Origin: Haberlea rhodopensis
Taxonomy: Eukaryota > Streptophyta > Magnoliopsida > Lamiales > Gesneriaceae
DNA: 64,000 nucleotides
NCBI GenBank assembly: GCA_907163345.1
Contig: CAJQUN010000007.1
Location: forward strand, 3,045,206-3,109,205
Direction of reading: 5' to 3'
This document shows positions 24,201 through 33,620 of this stretch, piece after piece. The first letter of the stretch is position 1. The number at the start of each line of letters is the position of its first letter. The notes below the pieces were generated by a model. It was not told where the DNA came from. It saw only the letters and a list, made by a program, of their open reading frames with translations, and did no database searches. Position numbers and translations under genes: made by a program.

Positions 24201-25261
24201 GATAAACCAGAAGGTAAAGCTAAATGATAATCTCCTATAGCTAATGCAGCAACTCTTGCTCCATTTCCAACTCGGAGATCAACTTCACCTTTTGCCAATG
24301 TCCTACTCCTTTTGAGATCCTGCACATTTACACAAATGTGAGATCCACATCCAGTATCTAATACCCATGATGAAGAAGTAGATAAATTGACTTCTATAAC
24401 AAAAATACCTGAAGCGGAAGTCACACTTCCTTTCTTTAGATCCTCCAGATATACTTTGCAGTTTCTTTTCCAATGACCGGTCTCACCGCAATGGAAACAG
24501 TTCCCTTCTTTTGCTATCCCTCCCTTTGGCTTAAGTGCAGAAGACTTTGGCTTAGATTTAGCAAAGACCTTCTTTGCTTTCTTGTTGCCTTTAGCTTTGG
24601 CCCTTCCTTTGCCCTTATTCACAATAAGGACATTTGTGGCCTTAGTCTTCTTAGTATTTGCTTCATATGTTCTCAACATACCAAGCAACTGGGGCAGAGT
24701 CTTTTCCATATCAGTCATATTGTAATTTACTACAAATTGACTGAAGCTCTCCGGCAACGATTGCAAGATTACATCGGTGGCCAACTCTTGGTCCAATGGA
24801 AAACCTAGCTTGTCCAGATTCTCAATGTACCCAATCATCTTGAGCACATGAGTTCCAACTAAGCTTCCCTCTACCATCCTGCACTGGAATAACGCTTTAG
24901 AGATGTCATACCTCTCTTGTCTAGCTTGCTGTTGGTACAACTGCTTTAAGCGTTCGATCATATCGAACGCCTCCATTTCCTCATGTTGCTTCTGAAGCTC
25001 AGAGTTCATGGTGGCAAGCATGAGGCACCCAACATCAAGTGCGTCACTCTGATGCTTCTTGTAAGCATCTTTTGCGGTTCTTGTAGCCGTTAGGGGAGGT
25101 TCCTCAGCGGGTAAGGGTTCCTCTAGGACATATTGTTTCTTTTCTTGTTTGAGGACTATCCTCAAGTTCCTATGCCAGTCTAGGAAATTCGTCCCATTTA
25201 GTTTGTCCTTCTCAAGGACCGATCGCAGTGATAAAGTGCTAGTAACATTGTTAGTTGCCAT
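21299..25261 (-). CDS. Copia Gag-Pol polyprotein of element B, intact (1320 aa)
   Basis: One open frame holds every copia domain in order. Gag occupies ~1-250, with a CCHC zinc knuckle at Cys255-Cys268. The aspartic protease motif DTG is at 302-304. Integrase has its zinc-binding HHCC (His437, His442, Cys468, Cys471) and acidic triad near Asp498, Asp561, Glu597. Reverse transcriptase at ~810-1060 has the YVDD active site near 992-996. RNase H acidic residues lie near Asp1165, Glu1206 and Asp1244. Integrase before reverse transcriptase is the Ty1/copia order. The ATG at 25259-25261 follows the leader; the stop lies just before the polypurine tract. No premature stop or frameshift was found. 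Similarity to BARE-1/Angela proteins is strong. Function: reverse transcription and integration of the element's own RNA in cytoplasmic particles. Apparently competent; activity is not shown by sequence alone. Confidence 0.97.
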   Translation of the reverse strand: MATNNVTSTLSLRSVLEKDKLNGTNFLDWHRNLRIVLKQEKKQYVLEEPLPAEEPPLTATRTAKDAYKKHQSDALDVGCLMLATMNSELQKQHEEMEAFDMIERLKQLYQQQARQERYDISKALFQCRMVEGSLVGTHVLKMIGYIENLDKLGFPLDQELATDVILQSLPESFSQFVVNYNMTDMEKTLPQLLGMLRTYEANTKKTKATNVLIVNKGKGRAKAKGNKKAKKVFAKSKPKSSALKPKGGIAKEGNCFHCGETGHWKRNCKVYLEDLKKGSVTSASGIFVIEVNLSTSSSWVLDTGCGSHICVNVQDLKRSRTLAKGEVDLRVGNGARVAALAIGDYHLALPSGLSLILKDCYFVPSITKNIISISCLDKYGFSFIIKDNCCSIYLNDMFYASAQMVNGLYVLNLDMPIYNINTKRIKNNDCNPTYLWHCRLGHINENRISKLHKDGVLDSFDFESYETCESCLMGKMTKAPFKGHVERANVLLGLIHSDVCGPISTQARGGFQYFVTFTDDLSRYGYVYLMKHKHETFEKFKGFKNEVQNQLGKSIKILRSDRGGEYLSQEFHDYLKECGIVPQLTPPYTPQWNGVSERRNRTLLDMVRSVMSHADLPISFWGHALETAIFLLNRVPSKSVEKTPYEIWTGKRPSMSFMKIWGCEAFVRRHATNKLGPKSDKCLFVGYPKETKGYYFYYPTENKVVVARTGVFLEREFISRKTSGRKIELSEVQPQENTEPEIEMETEQAPQAVVEEVPAQETQAQRRSVREHREPQRYGFLVTQQGDLLLIDEDEPSSYQQAIMGNDSEKWQEAMKSEMESMYANQVWTLVDPPEGVRPIGCKWIFKKKTDMDGNVQTYKGRLVAKGFKQIHGIDYDETFSPVAMVKSIRILLAIAAFHDYEIWQMDVKTAFLNGNLLEDVYMTQPEGFVDPKDAGKICKLQRSIYGLKQASRSWNLRFDDAIKEFGFIKNEDEPCVYKKVSGSIIIFLVLYVDDILLIGNDIPALQSVKIWLGNCFSMKDLGEATYVLGIKIYRDRSRRLLGLSQSTYIDKVLKRFSMQESKKGFVPMTHGIYLSKEQCPSTPDERQRMSKIPYASAIGSIMYAMICTRPDVSYALSMTSRYQVDPGEGHWIAVKNILKYLRRTKDTFLIYGGEEELNVMGYTDASFQTDKDDFRSQSGYVYCLNGGAVSWKSSKQETVADSTTEAEYIAASDAAKEAVWMRKFISELGVVPSIKDPIELYCDKNGAIALAKEPRSHQRSKHILRRFHFIREIVERGDVKICKVPTDDNVSDPLTKPLSQQKHDRHTRSLGIRYMSEWS

Positions 25262-26966
25262 GGATATCTACAATATAAATATGCAAAATAAGTTTATGAT
25301 TTAAATCATTTAACATGGTCTTATATTAAATGATACTCCCACTATTTTGTTTGAAAAATATCAACCCTCGAAATCTTTAGTGGGCCAAGATCCATATTTC
25401 ACTTAATCTTGAGTTAGCTTTGGCTAATCGCCCAAGACTCGGTTATTTAGGTAGACAACACTTTGTCAATTATATCACATATAATTCTTGGATAGTTGGA
25501 CGAACAACGCTTTGTTCAATTCATCAAATGAATTAAAATCCAACCCATGCCTCTAGGTTCCCAATCCTATTGAGATAACCTAGTTAAGTCGTACCCAATT
25601 AAAGTATAACGGATATCACTTTTATCCTTTCGCGCCTTACTAAGATTGCCACGGTGCTTTGCTTTGGCAAACCCACACATGTACAATCGAAGTTATTGAC
25701 GAGTACTTTTATTTGGAAGGCATCTAAAACTTAATATTTTAGAGGGATTTATTGATCTCATGATTAATTTGATAATTTAAAATATGTCCACTACATATAG
25801 TTGTATACATATCTACATATATGTGTAATACTATTATCAAACTAAAACATAAGATAAATCATGCATCAACATACATAATTAAAACGTGACATGGTTATAG
25901 CCCCTACTAATGAGTTTCTCAAGCCAATGAGAAACTCCTATGAGTCAACCTAAGGTAACTTCATAAGCTCCTTCCTTTGGCTCCAATTTGTGAATGGCCT
26001 CCTCATCCCGGCACGATGCTCCATCTTCATTGATCACCATCAATAAAATAAACTATACTATTTACAAGATATAGAATTCCTCGATTCACATTCGAGGGGA
26101 ACATAGGGGAGGGATTACATTTAGAATGAAATAGAGAAAGGCACGACACGCAGGTCGTATTATAAATTACAAACATCCACAAATCCTATCTAATAGGTCA
26201 AAGGGCTATAACCACGCACCATGCTCAAACAACACATAAAGCATGCATTAACATTTAATTAATTAAATTCTAAACATTTTAAATTTAATTCTAATTAAAA
26301 CTGTAATATAATTTTTGAAAAATTATTGTACGCTCGGGACATCACATGCCACGAACTAAAGCGACTAAAACACGAACCACCATGGTTCGAACCACAACCC
26401 ACGGCTGGACCAATAGTGGGCCTAGGGTTCGAAACCCTAGCCCATGGCCGAGCCATGGTCCATGCGGCGGCTTGGGTGCGGCGCTGCTAGGGTTCCAAAC
26501 CCTAGCCGCCTTGCACCATGTTGATTCTATCGAGCCAACTTGCACCTTTTCAATACTTTATCGAGCCAATAGAGTTCAAAACCCTAGATAGTGCAACGGC
26601 TTGACCCATGCTCGAGCCAGGGTCCGAACCCTAACTCTCAAGCGGCGGCCGAGAGGCTTATGTGACTAGGGTTCAAAACCCTAGCCTATTTGAAGCGGCG
26701 GCCGAGCCATGGTGACTAGGGTTCGAAACCCTAGCACCTAGGTGGCGTTGGCCGTGAGCCATACTCGAGCTAATGTTCCGGTTTTTGATCACGAATTATC
26801 ATATATTTCGATCCGTCAATTATATCATATATATTATCATACGATGATTTTCACAAAATCGATTTTTCCATATCATATATGAAAATACAGTTTTAAATAG
26901 CATGCAATATTAATTCTAACATGATTAAACTATTTAACCACATAAATCCGATATGAGCCTTGTACA
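25262..26966 (-). other. Untranslated leader of element B, with telo-box palindromes
   Basis: About 1.7 kb lie between the primer-binding site and the polyprotein ATG. At 26400-26740 there are repeated palindromes of the type CTAGGGTTCGAAACCCTAG (near 26420, 26484, 26664, 26713, with half-copies near 26578 and 26620), in a GC-rich stretch. The homologous leader of element C has the same type of repeat. No ORF of note; the 26342-26591 frames are artefacts of the palindromes. Confidence 0.7.
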
Positions 26967-26967
26967 C

Positions 26968-26980
26968 GGCTCTGATACCA
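26968..26980 (-). other. Primer-binding site of element B (initiator tRNA-Met)
   Basis: Reads TGGTATCAGAGCC on the minus strand, one base inside the 5' LTR. This is the usual plant copia primer site. Confidence 0.9.
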
Positions 26981-26981
26981 C

Positions 26982-28483
26982 TGTAAGTAACCCCATGAGC
27001 ATACAGCGCAGCGGAATAAAATTTTGGGATTACAAACCAGCGATCTATACATAGGGATTCATATCGGATTAGAGAATTACAAGTGTCTTACCCTTGTAGC
27101 GTGTTTGAAGCCGAATCCACGGAGCTGCACCACGTCCTACGCCTTCTCCGAGTCACTAAGCAAAACTCGATTGGTTTTGCCTCAACGGTATCCACACGAT
27201 CAAATCGGGTGAAGGGATGGATTAATAACACGTTGCTAGACAAGTTATTAATCCGATACACGAAGCTAACTCAATTCACAATCGAAGATCACCACCAAAA
27301 CAACAAGATCACTCCTTGGTTATCAAGAAACCGAGAGCTCCTCTTGAAGTCGGCGGCCGTGAGCTATCTAGCTTGTGTAGGGTTTTGTGTTTTTGATATG
27401 AAAATTGTCTTACAATAAAACACCATGCAATCATATTAAATATGATTAATTAAAGGCTTTCTTAAAGCTTCATGGGCTTAAGCCCATGATTTAATTAATC
27501 CTTATGATTATTAATTAAGACTCCTCTTAATTATTTAATTCATCCCATGAATTTAATTTCCCTTCTCGATTTAATCTTTTGTGCGACCCGATAGGATCTC
27601 GCAATGTTGGCAGTGACATAAAATCTCATTTTATGTCGCAAGCATCGAGCGGTATCTAGCAACACATCGATGCTACCCAAATTACGAGAATGTCAATGAC
27701 TCGACATAACCTTTAGAACTTGTGATAAAATTAATCATGTAACTTAATCCCTTTGTCCTTTGTGTTTAGATTGAACACGAGTCATGGAATAGTCATACTC
27801 GTATATTCAATCTCTATTTCTTGATCCCCAAGTAGAACTAGAATAAACGAATAAGCTCGATATCTCATATCGACTCATTCGAGCATGGCCATGCATTTTA
27901 GTTCTCACTTGATCAAGGGCCAAACACATCTCCTGTTATATAGGAGGGACAAATCCTATCTCGATCAGTCAACATCCCTCTACATAATTCGTAGTGTATC
28001 CAATAGTCGCCTTTATAGTATACCCTGTTACGGGTAACGTTTGACGATATCAAGATACATAACTCCTTATGTTGGGATCTCTGATGATCACAAGTCGTAA
28101 GGATTACATACATTATTATCACTATGAGAATTGCATATGACGATCATATAACTATCCATGTTGCATTCTCATGGTGGGTCTGTTCAGTACATCGTTCTCT
28201 AACATGTACCCATATGTTGATTTGATATCTCATATCAACGAACAATTCATCGATCAACATATACTAGTCTCTACGTATTATCATTATCCCTTTCATGATA
28301 ATACTTGACTAGGAACTTCTTTAAGAATAATACAATATTATTCTAAGGACATTAACATATATATTAATTCACAATGCACAGTTAAAAGAATAATATATAA
28401 TAATGAATTGCCATTCATAAATCCATAAACATTGTATGTCTTAAACAATCATCTAATGACTTGTCTTAGGGCATATCCCAACA
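26982..28483 (-). repeat. 5' LTR of element B (1502 bp)
   Basis: Pairs with 19785-21283 at ~99.8% identity, with the same TG...CA ends. It should contain the element's promoter; no TATA box was assigned with confidence. It is followed by target duplication GATGT at 28484-28488. Confidence 0.95.
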
Positions 28484-28488
28484 GATGT

Positions 28489-28860
28489 CTCTTGGAAACG
28501 TTCCAAGCAAGACACCACATTGGATTCCACCACTGAAGCTGAATACATTGCAGCATAAGATGCAACAAAGAGGCAGTTTGGATAAGAAATTTCATCCAAG
28601 AGTTGGGTGTAATTTCTAGTGCAGTTGACACAGTCTCTGTGTACTATGACAACATTTGAGCTGTTATGAATAGCCAAGATCTCATCAGGATCCAAACATA
28701 TATTGAGAAAATACTATCTAGTGAGAGAGATGGTAAACGCGACATTATTATCGAGAGAATCGCTTCAACAGAAAAATATAGTGAATCCACTGACAAAGCA
28801 TTTACAATGATTGGTGTCTGATAGACATCTTGGGAAGATGGTCTTAAGACACATGAGTAG
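28489..28860 (+). pseudogene. Element A RNase H remnant (part after B)
   Basis: Continues the RNase H frame interrupted at 19784. SWKRSKQDTTLDSTTEAEYIAA is recognisable at 28489-28560 and is followed by a stop; degraded C-terminal motifs run to about 28860. Confirms that B inserted within the RNase H domain of A. Confidence 0.8.
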
Positions 28861-30229
28861 TTGGCTTTGGGAAAGTGAAAGATATTGTTGTCATACATGA
28901 TTAAGTAAATCAATAGTTGATTGATTGTACTTATAATCTTACTATGACAAATCTTTGTTTGAATATTAATATATATGGCACTTCTTCATCTGTTTACCCA
29001 TGCATCTTGATGTATTGATGAAGTCCTTGAAGTTGCTATAGTCCATAGAATGTGGTTACGCATATGATGGTGACCATGAAATACATTCTCGACTGCGACT
29101 TCTAAAAGTTCCTGGTCGATGAGCCTTCGAGAATGGGATGTCGATATATGCTCGTTAGAGACTGGTATTCATGATGTGTCTAGTGTAGTGCGCCGTGTTT
29201 AATCGGCGTTGGCTTGGAGAAGTCAGCACACATGAATAGGTGCTCATTAGGAATGAGTTCACTGAACGACCCTACTCGGAATTCTATAAGTGGTTACCAT
29301 TTGTCGAGTATAGAATTTCTAGTCATAGTTGTGCACCATTACTCCTCATGACCCGAGGCGTCATTGAGGTCTTGATAGATAGCTGTGTACTTTGATTTAA
29401 TGACTGATCACATGTGGGTCATAAAGTCATTATTTTGGGTATTCAGTGATGCTGTCAGAGGTCTATGATTGTCGTTGGGGATTCACCACTGGTCTTGATG
29501 AACCAGGATGTCCTATGTGTTTTTCTATATATGATTCGAGGAATCTCTGGACAGAGTGGGTAGTGCTTGTGAAAAATGAGTTTTTCATATACGCACACAA
29601 TGAATCATATAACGTGAAACAAATACATAGTTATTGAAATCATAAGGGGCCTCGACCAACCAATGCCCTTGATTCAATCGGGACATATTGAGTGAAAGGA
29701 ATGTACTGCACGCTAACTATGGCTGACAGGTTCTCGTACGTTGCTAGTCATTTGTATCTAGGTCTTCGTGAAGCGCAGATGCTAGGCGCTACCCACGATC
29801 GGTAGGTTGTTGCTGGAATTATATTTAAGCCATTGTCTATTAAAGGAGTTTAATTGACAATGAGGCATTCAGGGTAAGCCCAAAGAAGTTGTTTGACTTC
29901 TAAAATCACAAAGGTTGTGATCCTACTGCTATGATACACTTGAGCCTCGCTGGGTCACAATCAACCGGCCGCCGATCTATTGATTAGAATTGAGACTTAA
30001 ATGTTAAGTGCTCAAATTTAGTGATTTAGAAGAGATGAATTTAATTTTTGAAAGCTCCTCACTTTAGTGGAGTTTCTATATTTGAAAATGTTTCATCTGT
30101 AGAAAGTTCTAAATTAAAACGTTTGATATATTAATGTCTCATAATTATGTACATTAGTAGTACATCAAGTTATTCAATAGGATTGAGTTACTTGGATTAT
30201 GAGTTTGTAGTATTGTTTTGGCTTTTGGG
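28861..30229 (+). other. Non-coding 3' region of element A
   Basis: About 1.37 kb between the RNase H remnant and the polypurine tract. No protein similarity noticed. The 29446-29637 frame is short and unsupported. Unusually long for the 3' untranslated part of a copia element, so it may include captured or rearranged sequence. Confidence 0.4.
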
Positions 30230-30623
30230 CAAGTGGGAGATTGTTAGCATAAATGCCCTACAAGCCAATCGTTGGCCCAATGGGCTTTATATTAACCCTG
30301 GCCCAATTAGCTTATACAACTATAAATATGACATTTGTATCAGAAGAAAAACGACCTAATCACTCTCAATCAATTCACGCTCTCTGAAAGTTCATACCAA
30401 ACTAGCACTGGTGCTGAGCTTGTAGATCTGGTCAGGTTGATTGGACTAGAGGAACACCGCTATCATATTCACGACGGTGAACGGTAATTCCATTTCGTGC
30501 ATTTATTTGATTTATGCATGTTAATATATGAATCAGGCGCGATCCTCCGTCCCTGGGTCAGATCTGTTTATTGTATTATTTCCGCTGCGTTTGGATCTGG
30601 CGCCGGGGTACGGAAACCCAACA
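30230..30623 (+). repeat. Polypurine tract and 3' LTR of element A (LTR 30242-30623)
   Basis: The tract AAGTGGGAGAT ends at the LTR start. The LTR is 382 bp, 9 bp longer than its partner, and is followed by the target duplication CATCT at 30624-30628. Confidence 0.92.
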
Positions 30624-30628
30624 CATCT

Positions 30629-32070
30629 AACATGAAAAAACATCATCAAGCATTTGTTCAGATATGTCTTTAAATCACGCATTGCAGCGTCGTTATTGGC
30701 AGTGTTGTCTAACGCGATTGAAAATATCTTATCCTGTATTCCTTTATGTCTACATGTATTGAATACATATTTAGCAGTTACATAACTACTATGTGCGCAA
30801 TCTAAGTTATCTAAAGATAATTAGTTTCTGCATACACCAATTATCATCAATCTAATGACAAGTGACGACAAGATATGCATCCGATTTTACATTTGTCCAA
30901 ATATCGGTTGTTAAGCTAACACAACGCAAACTAGGAAGATGTTCAATCAATGTATTTCTCTATTTTTCATACAATTTCTTTTTATTGTATGCCTAGAAAT
31001 ATGTTTAAACATGTGTTGTATAGACGAAGTAAATTCAATAAAACTATCATGTTTTGCTTGTATAAAAGGTAGTTCACATCTAATCACGTATCTAAAAAGT
31101 GAACTACGGTTAATTTCAGTAGTTGAAATAAAAATCGTGCCATTGAGAGCATTAATTTGTGCTAGTGTTGCTTCTCTACCTAATGGTTGTAATGTTGTCT
31201 CATCAAAATTATGTTTTTTACTAAGTGTTTTCTAAATGTTCCGATACCTCCACTGGAACCACCAGCTTTTTGTGAATATTGTATCTTATATAATTTACAT
31301 ATTGCAACATATTCATTAGTATCTTCTTTTTTAGCGAGTTCAAAGTGATCACATATCTTACTTCTTTTGGCATGAGTTGCTTGTCTACTTGCTATTGTAT
31401 TGGCTCTGGATGACTCTACTTGTTGTCTCTCTTGGGCACCAGGAGGTTGACAGATTGTTCGGGTTCTTGTATTTCGACATTCATAGATGAACATTCAATA
31501 TTAAGGTCAACAAAATAATAATAACTTTCATTTAACTCGGGAATTGGCACACGTAAATTCATTGTGGACGATAAACTAAGCGATAGGTTACTCGTGACGA
31601 GACCCCTGCTCGACCAACATTGCTAGATGAAGATGCCATTATTATATAAGTAATGCACAATGGAGAGAATATAAGTAATGCACAATTGAGAGATTATGAA
31701 AAATATTAGATAGAAGTAACTTTCAAAGAATGAATTGTGTGGATTCACAACACACATATTTAAAGAAATATATTTTTTAATTTTTTTCTTAAAAAATGTT
31801 AACATTGGCAAGAGTTGAAATAGCTGTTGACAACGTTAACAATCATGCAACGACTTTTCAACCGTTGCCTTTTCAATTTGTTTTTAAAATTATTATTATT
31901 TTTAAACATACCAGTTCCGGTTCGGAATCGGAATCGGATCGGTAGCATCAGAATCTATGGTGCTACCAGTCCTGATCCGAGGAACCGCTCAGGACTGGTA
32001 TATTATCGATTATGGTTTCAAAATGGGCTATCCGGTTCGGTTCTGGGCCCGGTGTTGATTGACCTGGTCA
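30629..32070 (-). pseudogene. hAT transposase, N-terminal half (right part of split element)
   Basis: Reading leftward: a probable terminal region near 32067 (CAGGTCAATCAACACCGGGC on the minus strand, with GGTTCGG repeats as in hAT ends). Then a BED zinc finger at 31180-31494 (ICDHFELAKK, VAICKLYK, GTFRKHL), and LTTDIWTNVKSDAYLVVTCH near 30840-30920. The frame then decays to the A insertion at 30629. Together with 13040-14267 this makes one element interrupted inside its transposase. One finger cysteine reads L (CKLYK rather than CKYC), and stops are frequent. Confidence 0.7.
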
Positions 32071-32099
32071 GCGAAGCAACCCTAGCTTAACGTATATGA

Positions 32100-32580
32100 A
32101 AAATGTTGCTGATATAATATGTTATGTTATGGCTCGATGGTAGCAATTATGTTAAGTTATGGCTCGATGTGAGCAATTATATTAAGTTATATACACATAT
32201 CAGTTTATGATCCGATTATGATATATGTTTTGGAAAATTTATGAAAGTATATTATATTACACATCGATTGACCCCAACTTCTGAGTTTTTTTCCAAAACA
32301 CTCACCCCTTACATCCACTCTCCAGATATAATGAATAAAAAATCGAAGAGGAAGATCAAGTCGGTTTGGAGATAATGATTTAGTTGATGTTGTTTAAGAT
32401 GCCACTACCATTGATTTATGAAGCTTCCGCTGACAATTGTAAGAAATATTTATTTTATGGAATAAATAGATTAGTTTAGTTGAATTCTTTATTACTGTGC
32501 TTGTTGATTTTGAATTGTATTTGAAATCAACGTCGGTGTTATCGACCCCGATTTCGAGGCGTGACATTTAAGTGGTTTCA
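32100..32580 (+). mobile_element. Ty3/Gypsy LTR 3'-end remnant with primer-binding site
   Basis: The sequence CCCCGATTTCGAGGCGTGACA ending at 32566, followed by TTTAAGTGGTTTCAGAGCG, is the typical end of a plant chromovirus LTR (CACGCC...GTGACA) plus a decayed tRNA primer site. About 460 bp upstream are compatible with LTR, including a ~36-bp direct repeat (GTTATGGCTCGAT...GCAATTA) near 32120-32180. No matching second LTR or polyprotein is visible. Confidence 0.45.
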
Positions 32581-32785
32581 GAGCGAACCAAATTACATAT
32601 CCCGATGGGAAAGGACTTTCATAATCCCGCTGGAAAAGACTTTTGGTTGAGATATAATACTAGATTATAAAACTCCTAAATTTTTTTTTACCTCGATTTT
32701 TTATATTAATATTTTTTTTCTCTTATATATGTTTTCGCGTCTGCTATATATAGAAAATGTTATAAATATATATTAGAATATATAT

Positions 32786-33115
32786 TGTAGGATCGAGCGC
32801 TTACCACTTTACCATAACTATAGTTAAGGGTAATTGTGCAACATCAATCTTTTCAACCATACACTGGCACAAGTGCTACGTATTCGATCGATCACAAAGT
32901 AGAGACAATTGTTGAACCCCAACAATCCCTCCCCCAATAATTGCACTCTCTGCAACTCATGGGAATCGAACACGCGACCTTGGCTCTGATATCAATTGTA
33001 GGATCGAGCGCTTACCGCTTTACCAATAACTATAGTTAAGGGTAATGGCGCAACATCAATCTTTTCAACCATACACTGGCACAAGTGCCACATGTTCGAC
33101 CGATCACAAAGCAGA
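32786..33115 (-). mobile_element. TRIM-like miniature LTR element
   Basis: Direct repeats at 32786-32924 and 32997-33115 both begin TGTAGGATCGAGCGCTTACC; the first ends GAACCCCAACA. Read on the minus strand, a polypurine tract (ATTGGGGGAGGGATT) abuts the left repeat. A primer site (complement of GGCTCTGATATCA) abuts the right one. Only ~72 bp lie between. That is the layout of a terminal-repeat retrotransposon in miniature. The right repeat lacks its last ~20 bp. Identity between repeats is roughly 90%. Confidence 0.65.
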
Positions 33116-33439
33116 TTTCTATTTTCTAAATATCGTTAATATATTATTTGTTGGAATCGAAGAGGGGGTGAATGAGATTCCTTGGCTACTTTAGCTTTTT
33201 AAAATGAGTTTGCAAAATAAAAGAGTTTGCGCTTGCGGAAGGCTTAAGTCAATCGATAAATAAATAAAATAAAGAAGTAAATAAATAAATCAATGCGTAA
33301 GAAAATAAAGCGGTAAATAACAAGAAGATTTGTTATAGAAGTTCGGCGATGAATCGCTACGTCTCCTTTTCCCGGTTAGATAACCTCCAACCGAGGTTCC
33401 ACTAGAACAATTGATCTTGGCATTGAGGGCTCCAAGTTA

Positions 33440-33620
33440 GCCACAACACAACTCTTCCCGAGTTACAAAGCTCTTCCCGAGCACACTACTCTTCCAGAGT
33501 ACACAACGCTCTTCCCGAGCACAATACTCTTCCCGAGTACACAAGCTCTTCCCGAGCACAATACTCTTCCCGAGTACACAAAGCTCTTCCCGAGCTACCA
33601 ACACTCTTCACGAGTCTTCT
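33440..33620. repeat. CTCTTCCCGAG short tandem repeats in E LTR
   Basis: About ten units of ~16-20 bp alternate between forms ending in GTACACAA and GCACAATA. The same field recurs at 37227-37410 in the other LTR with a few changes. Confidence 0.8.

Larger units (their letters stand above)
19785..28483 (-). mobile_element. Element B: complete Angela/BARE-like Ty1/copia retrotransposon
   Basis: 8.7 kb, minus strand. Long LTRs lie at 19785-21283 (3') and 26982-28483 (5'), with target duplication GATGT (19780-19784 and 28484-28488). The primer-binding site, the complement of GGCTCTGATACCA, ends at 26980 and the polypurine tract AAGTGGGAGATT is next to 21284. A single uninterrupted polyprotein frame occupies 21299-25261. 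The LTRs differ by three C/T substitutions and one 3-bp CAC repeat-unit change in ~1.5 kb, so insertion is very recent. It interrupts element A's RNase H region. The ~1.5-kb LTRs and protein style fit the Angela lineage. Confidence 0.96.
14268..30623 (+). mobile_element. Element A: Ty1/copia LTR retrotransposon, coding-dead, containing element B
   Basis: Two nearly identical LTRs (14268-14640 and 30242-30623) begin TGTTAGCATAAATGCC and end ACGGAAACCCAACA. They are flanked by the perfect target duplication CATCT (14263-14267 and 30624-30628). A primer-binding site for initiator tRNA-Met follows the left LTR and a polypurine tract (AAGTGGGAGAT) precedes the right one. Without B the element is ~7.65 kb. 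Remnants in order: gag, damaged zinc knuckle, small integrase scraps, reverse transcriptase, and RNase H split by B. Between the LTRs there are only 2 substitutions plus one 9-bp indel, yet the coding region is full of stops and deletions. It sits inside a hAT transposase. Confidence 0.93.

Noticed and set aside
26342..26591. Opposing ORFs rich in Pro/Arg/His
   Set aside because: By-products of the telo-box palindromes in the element B leader.
29446..29637. 63-codon ORF in the 3' region of element A
   Set aside because: Short, no recognisable motif, no start context; treated as chance.
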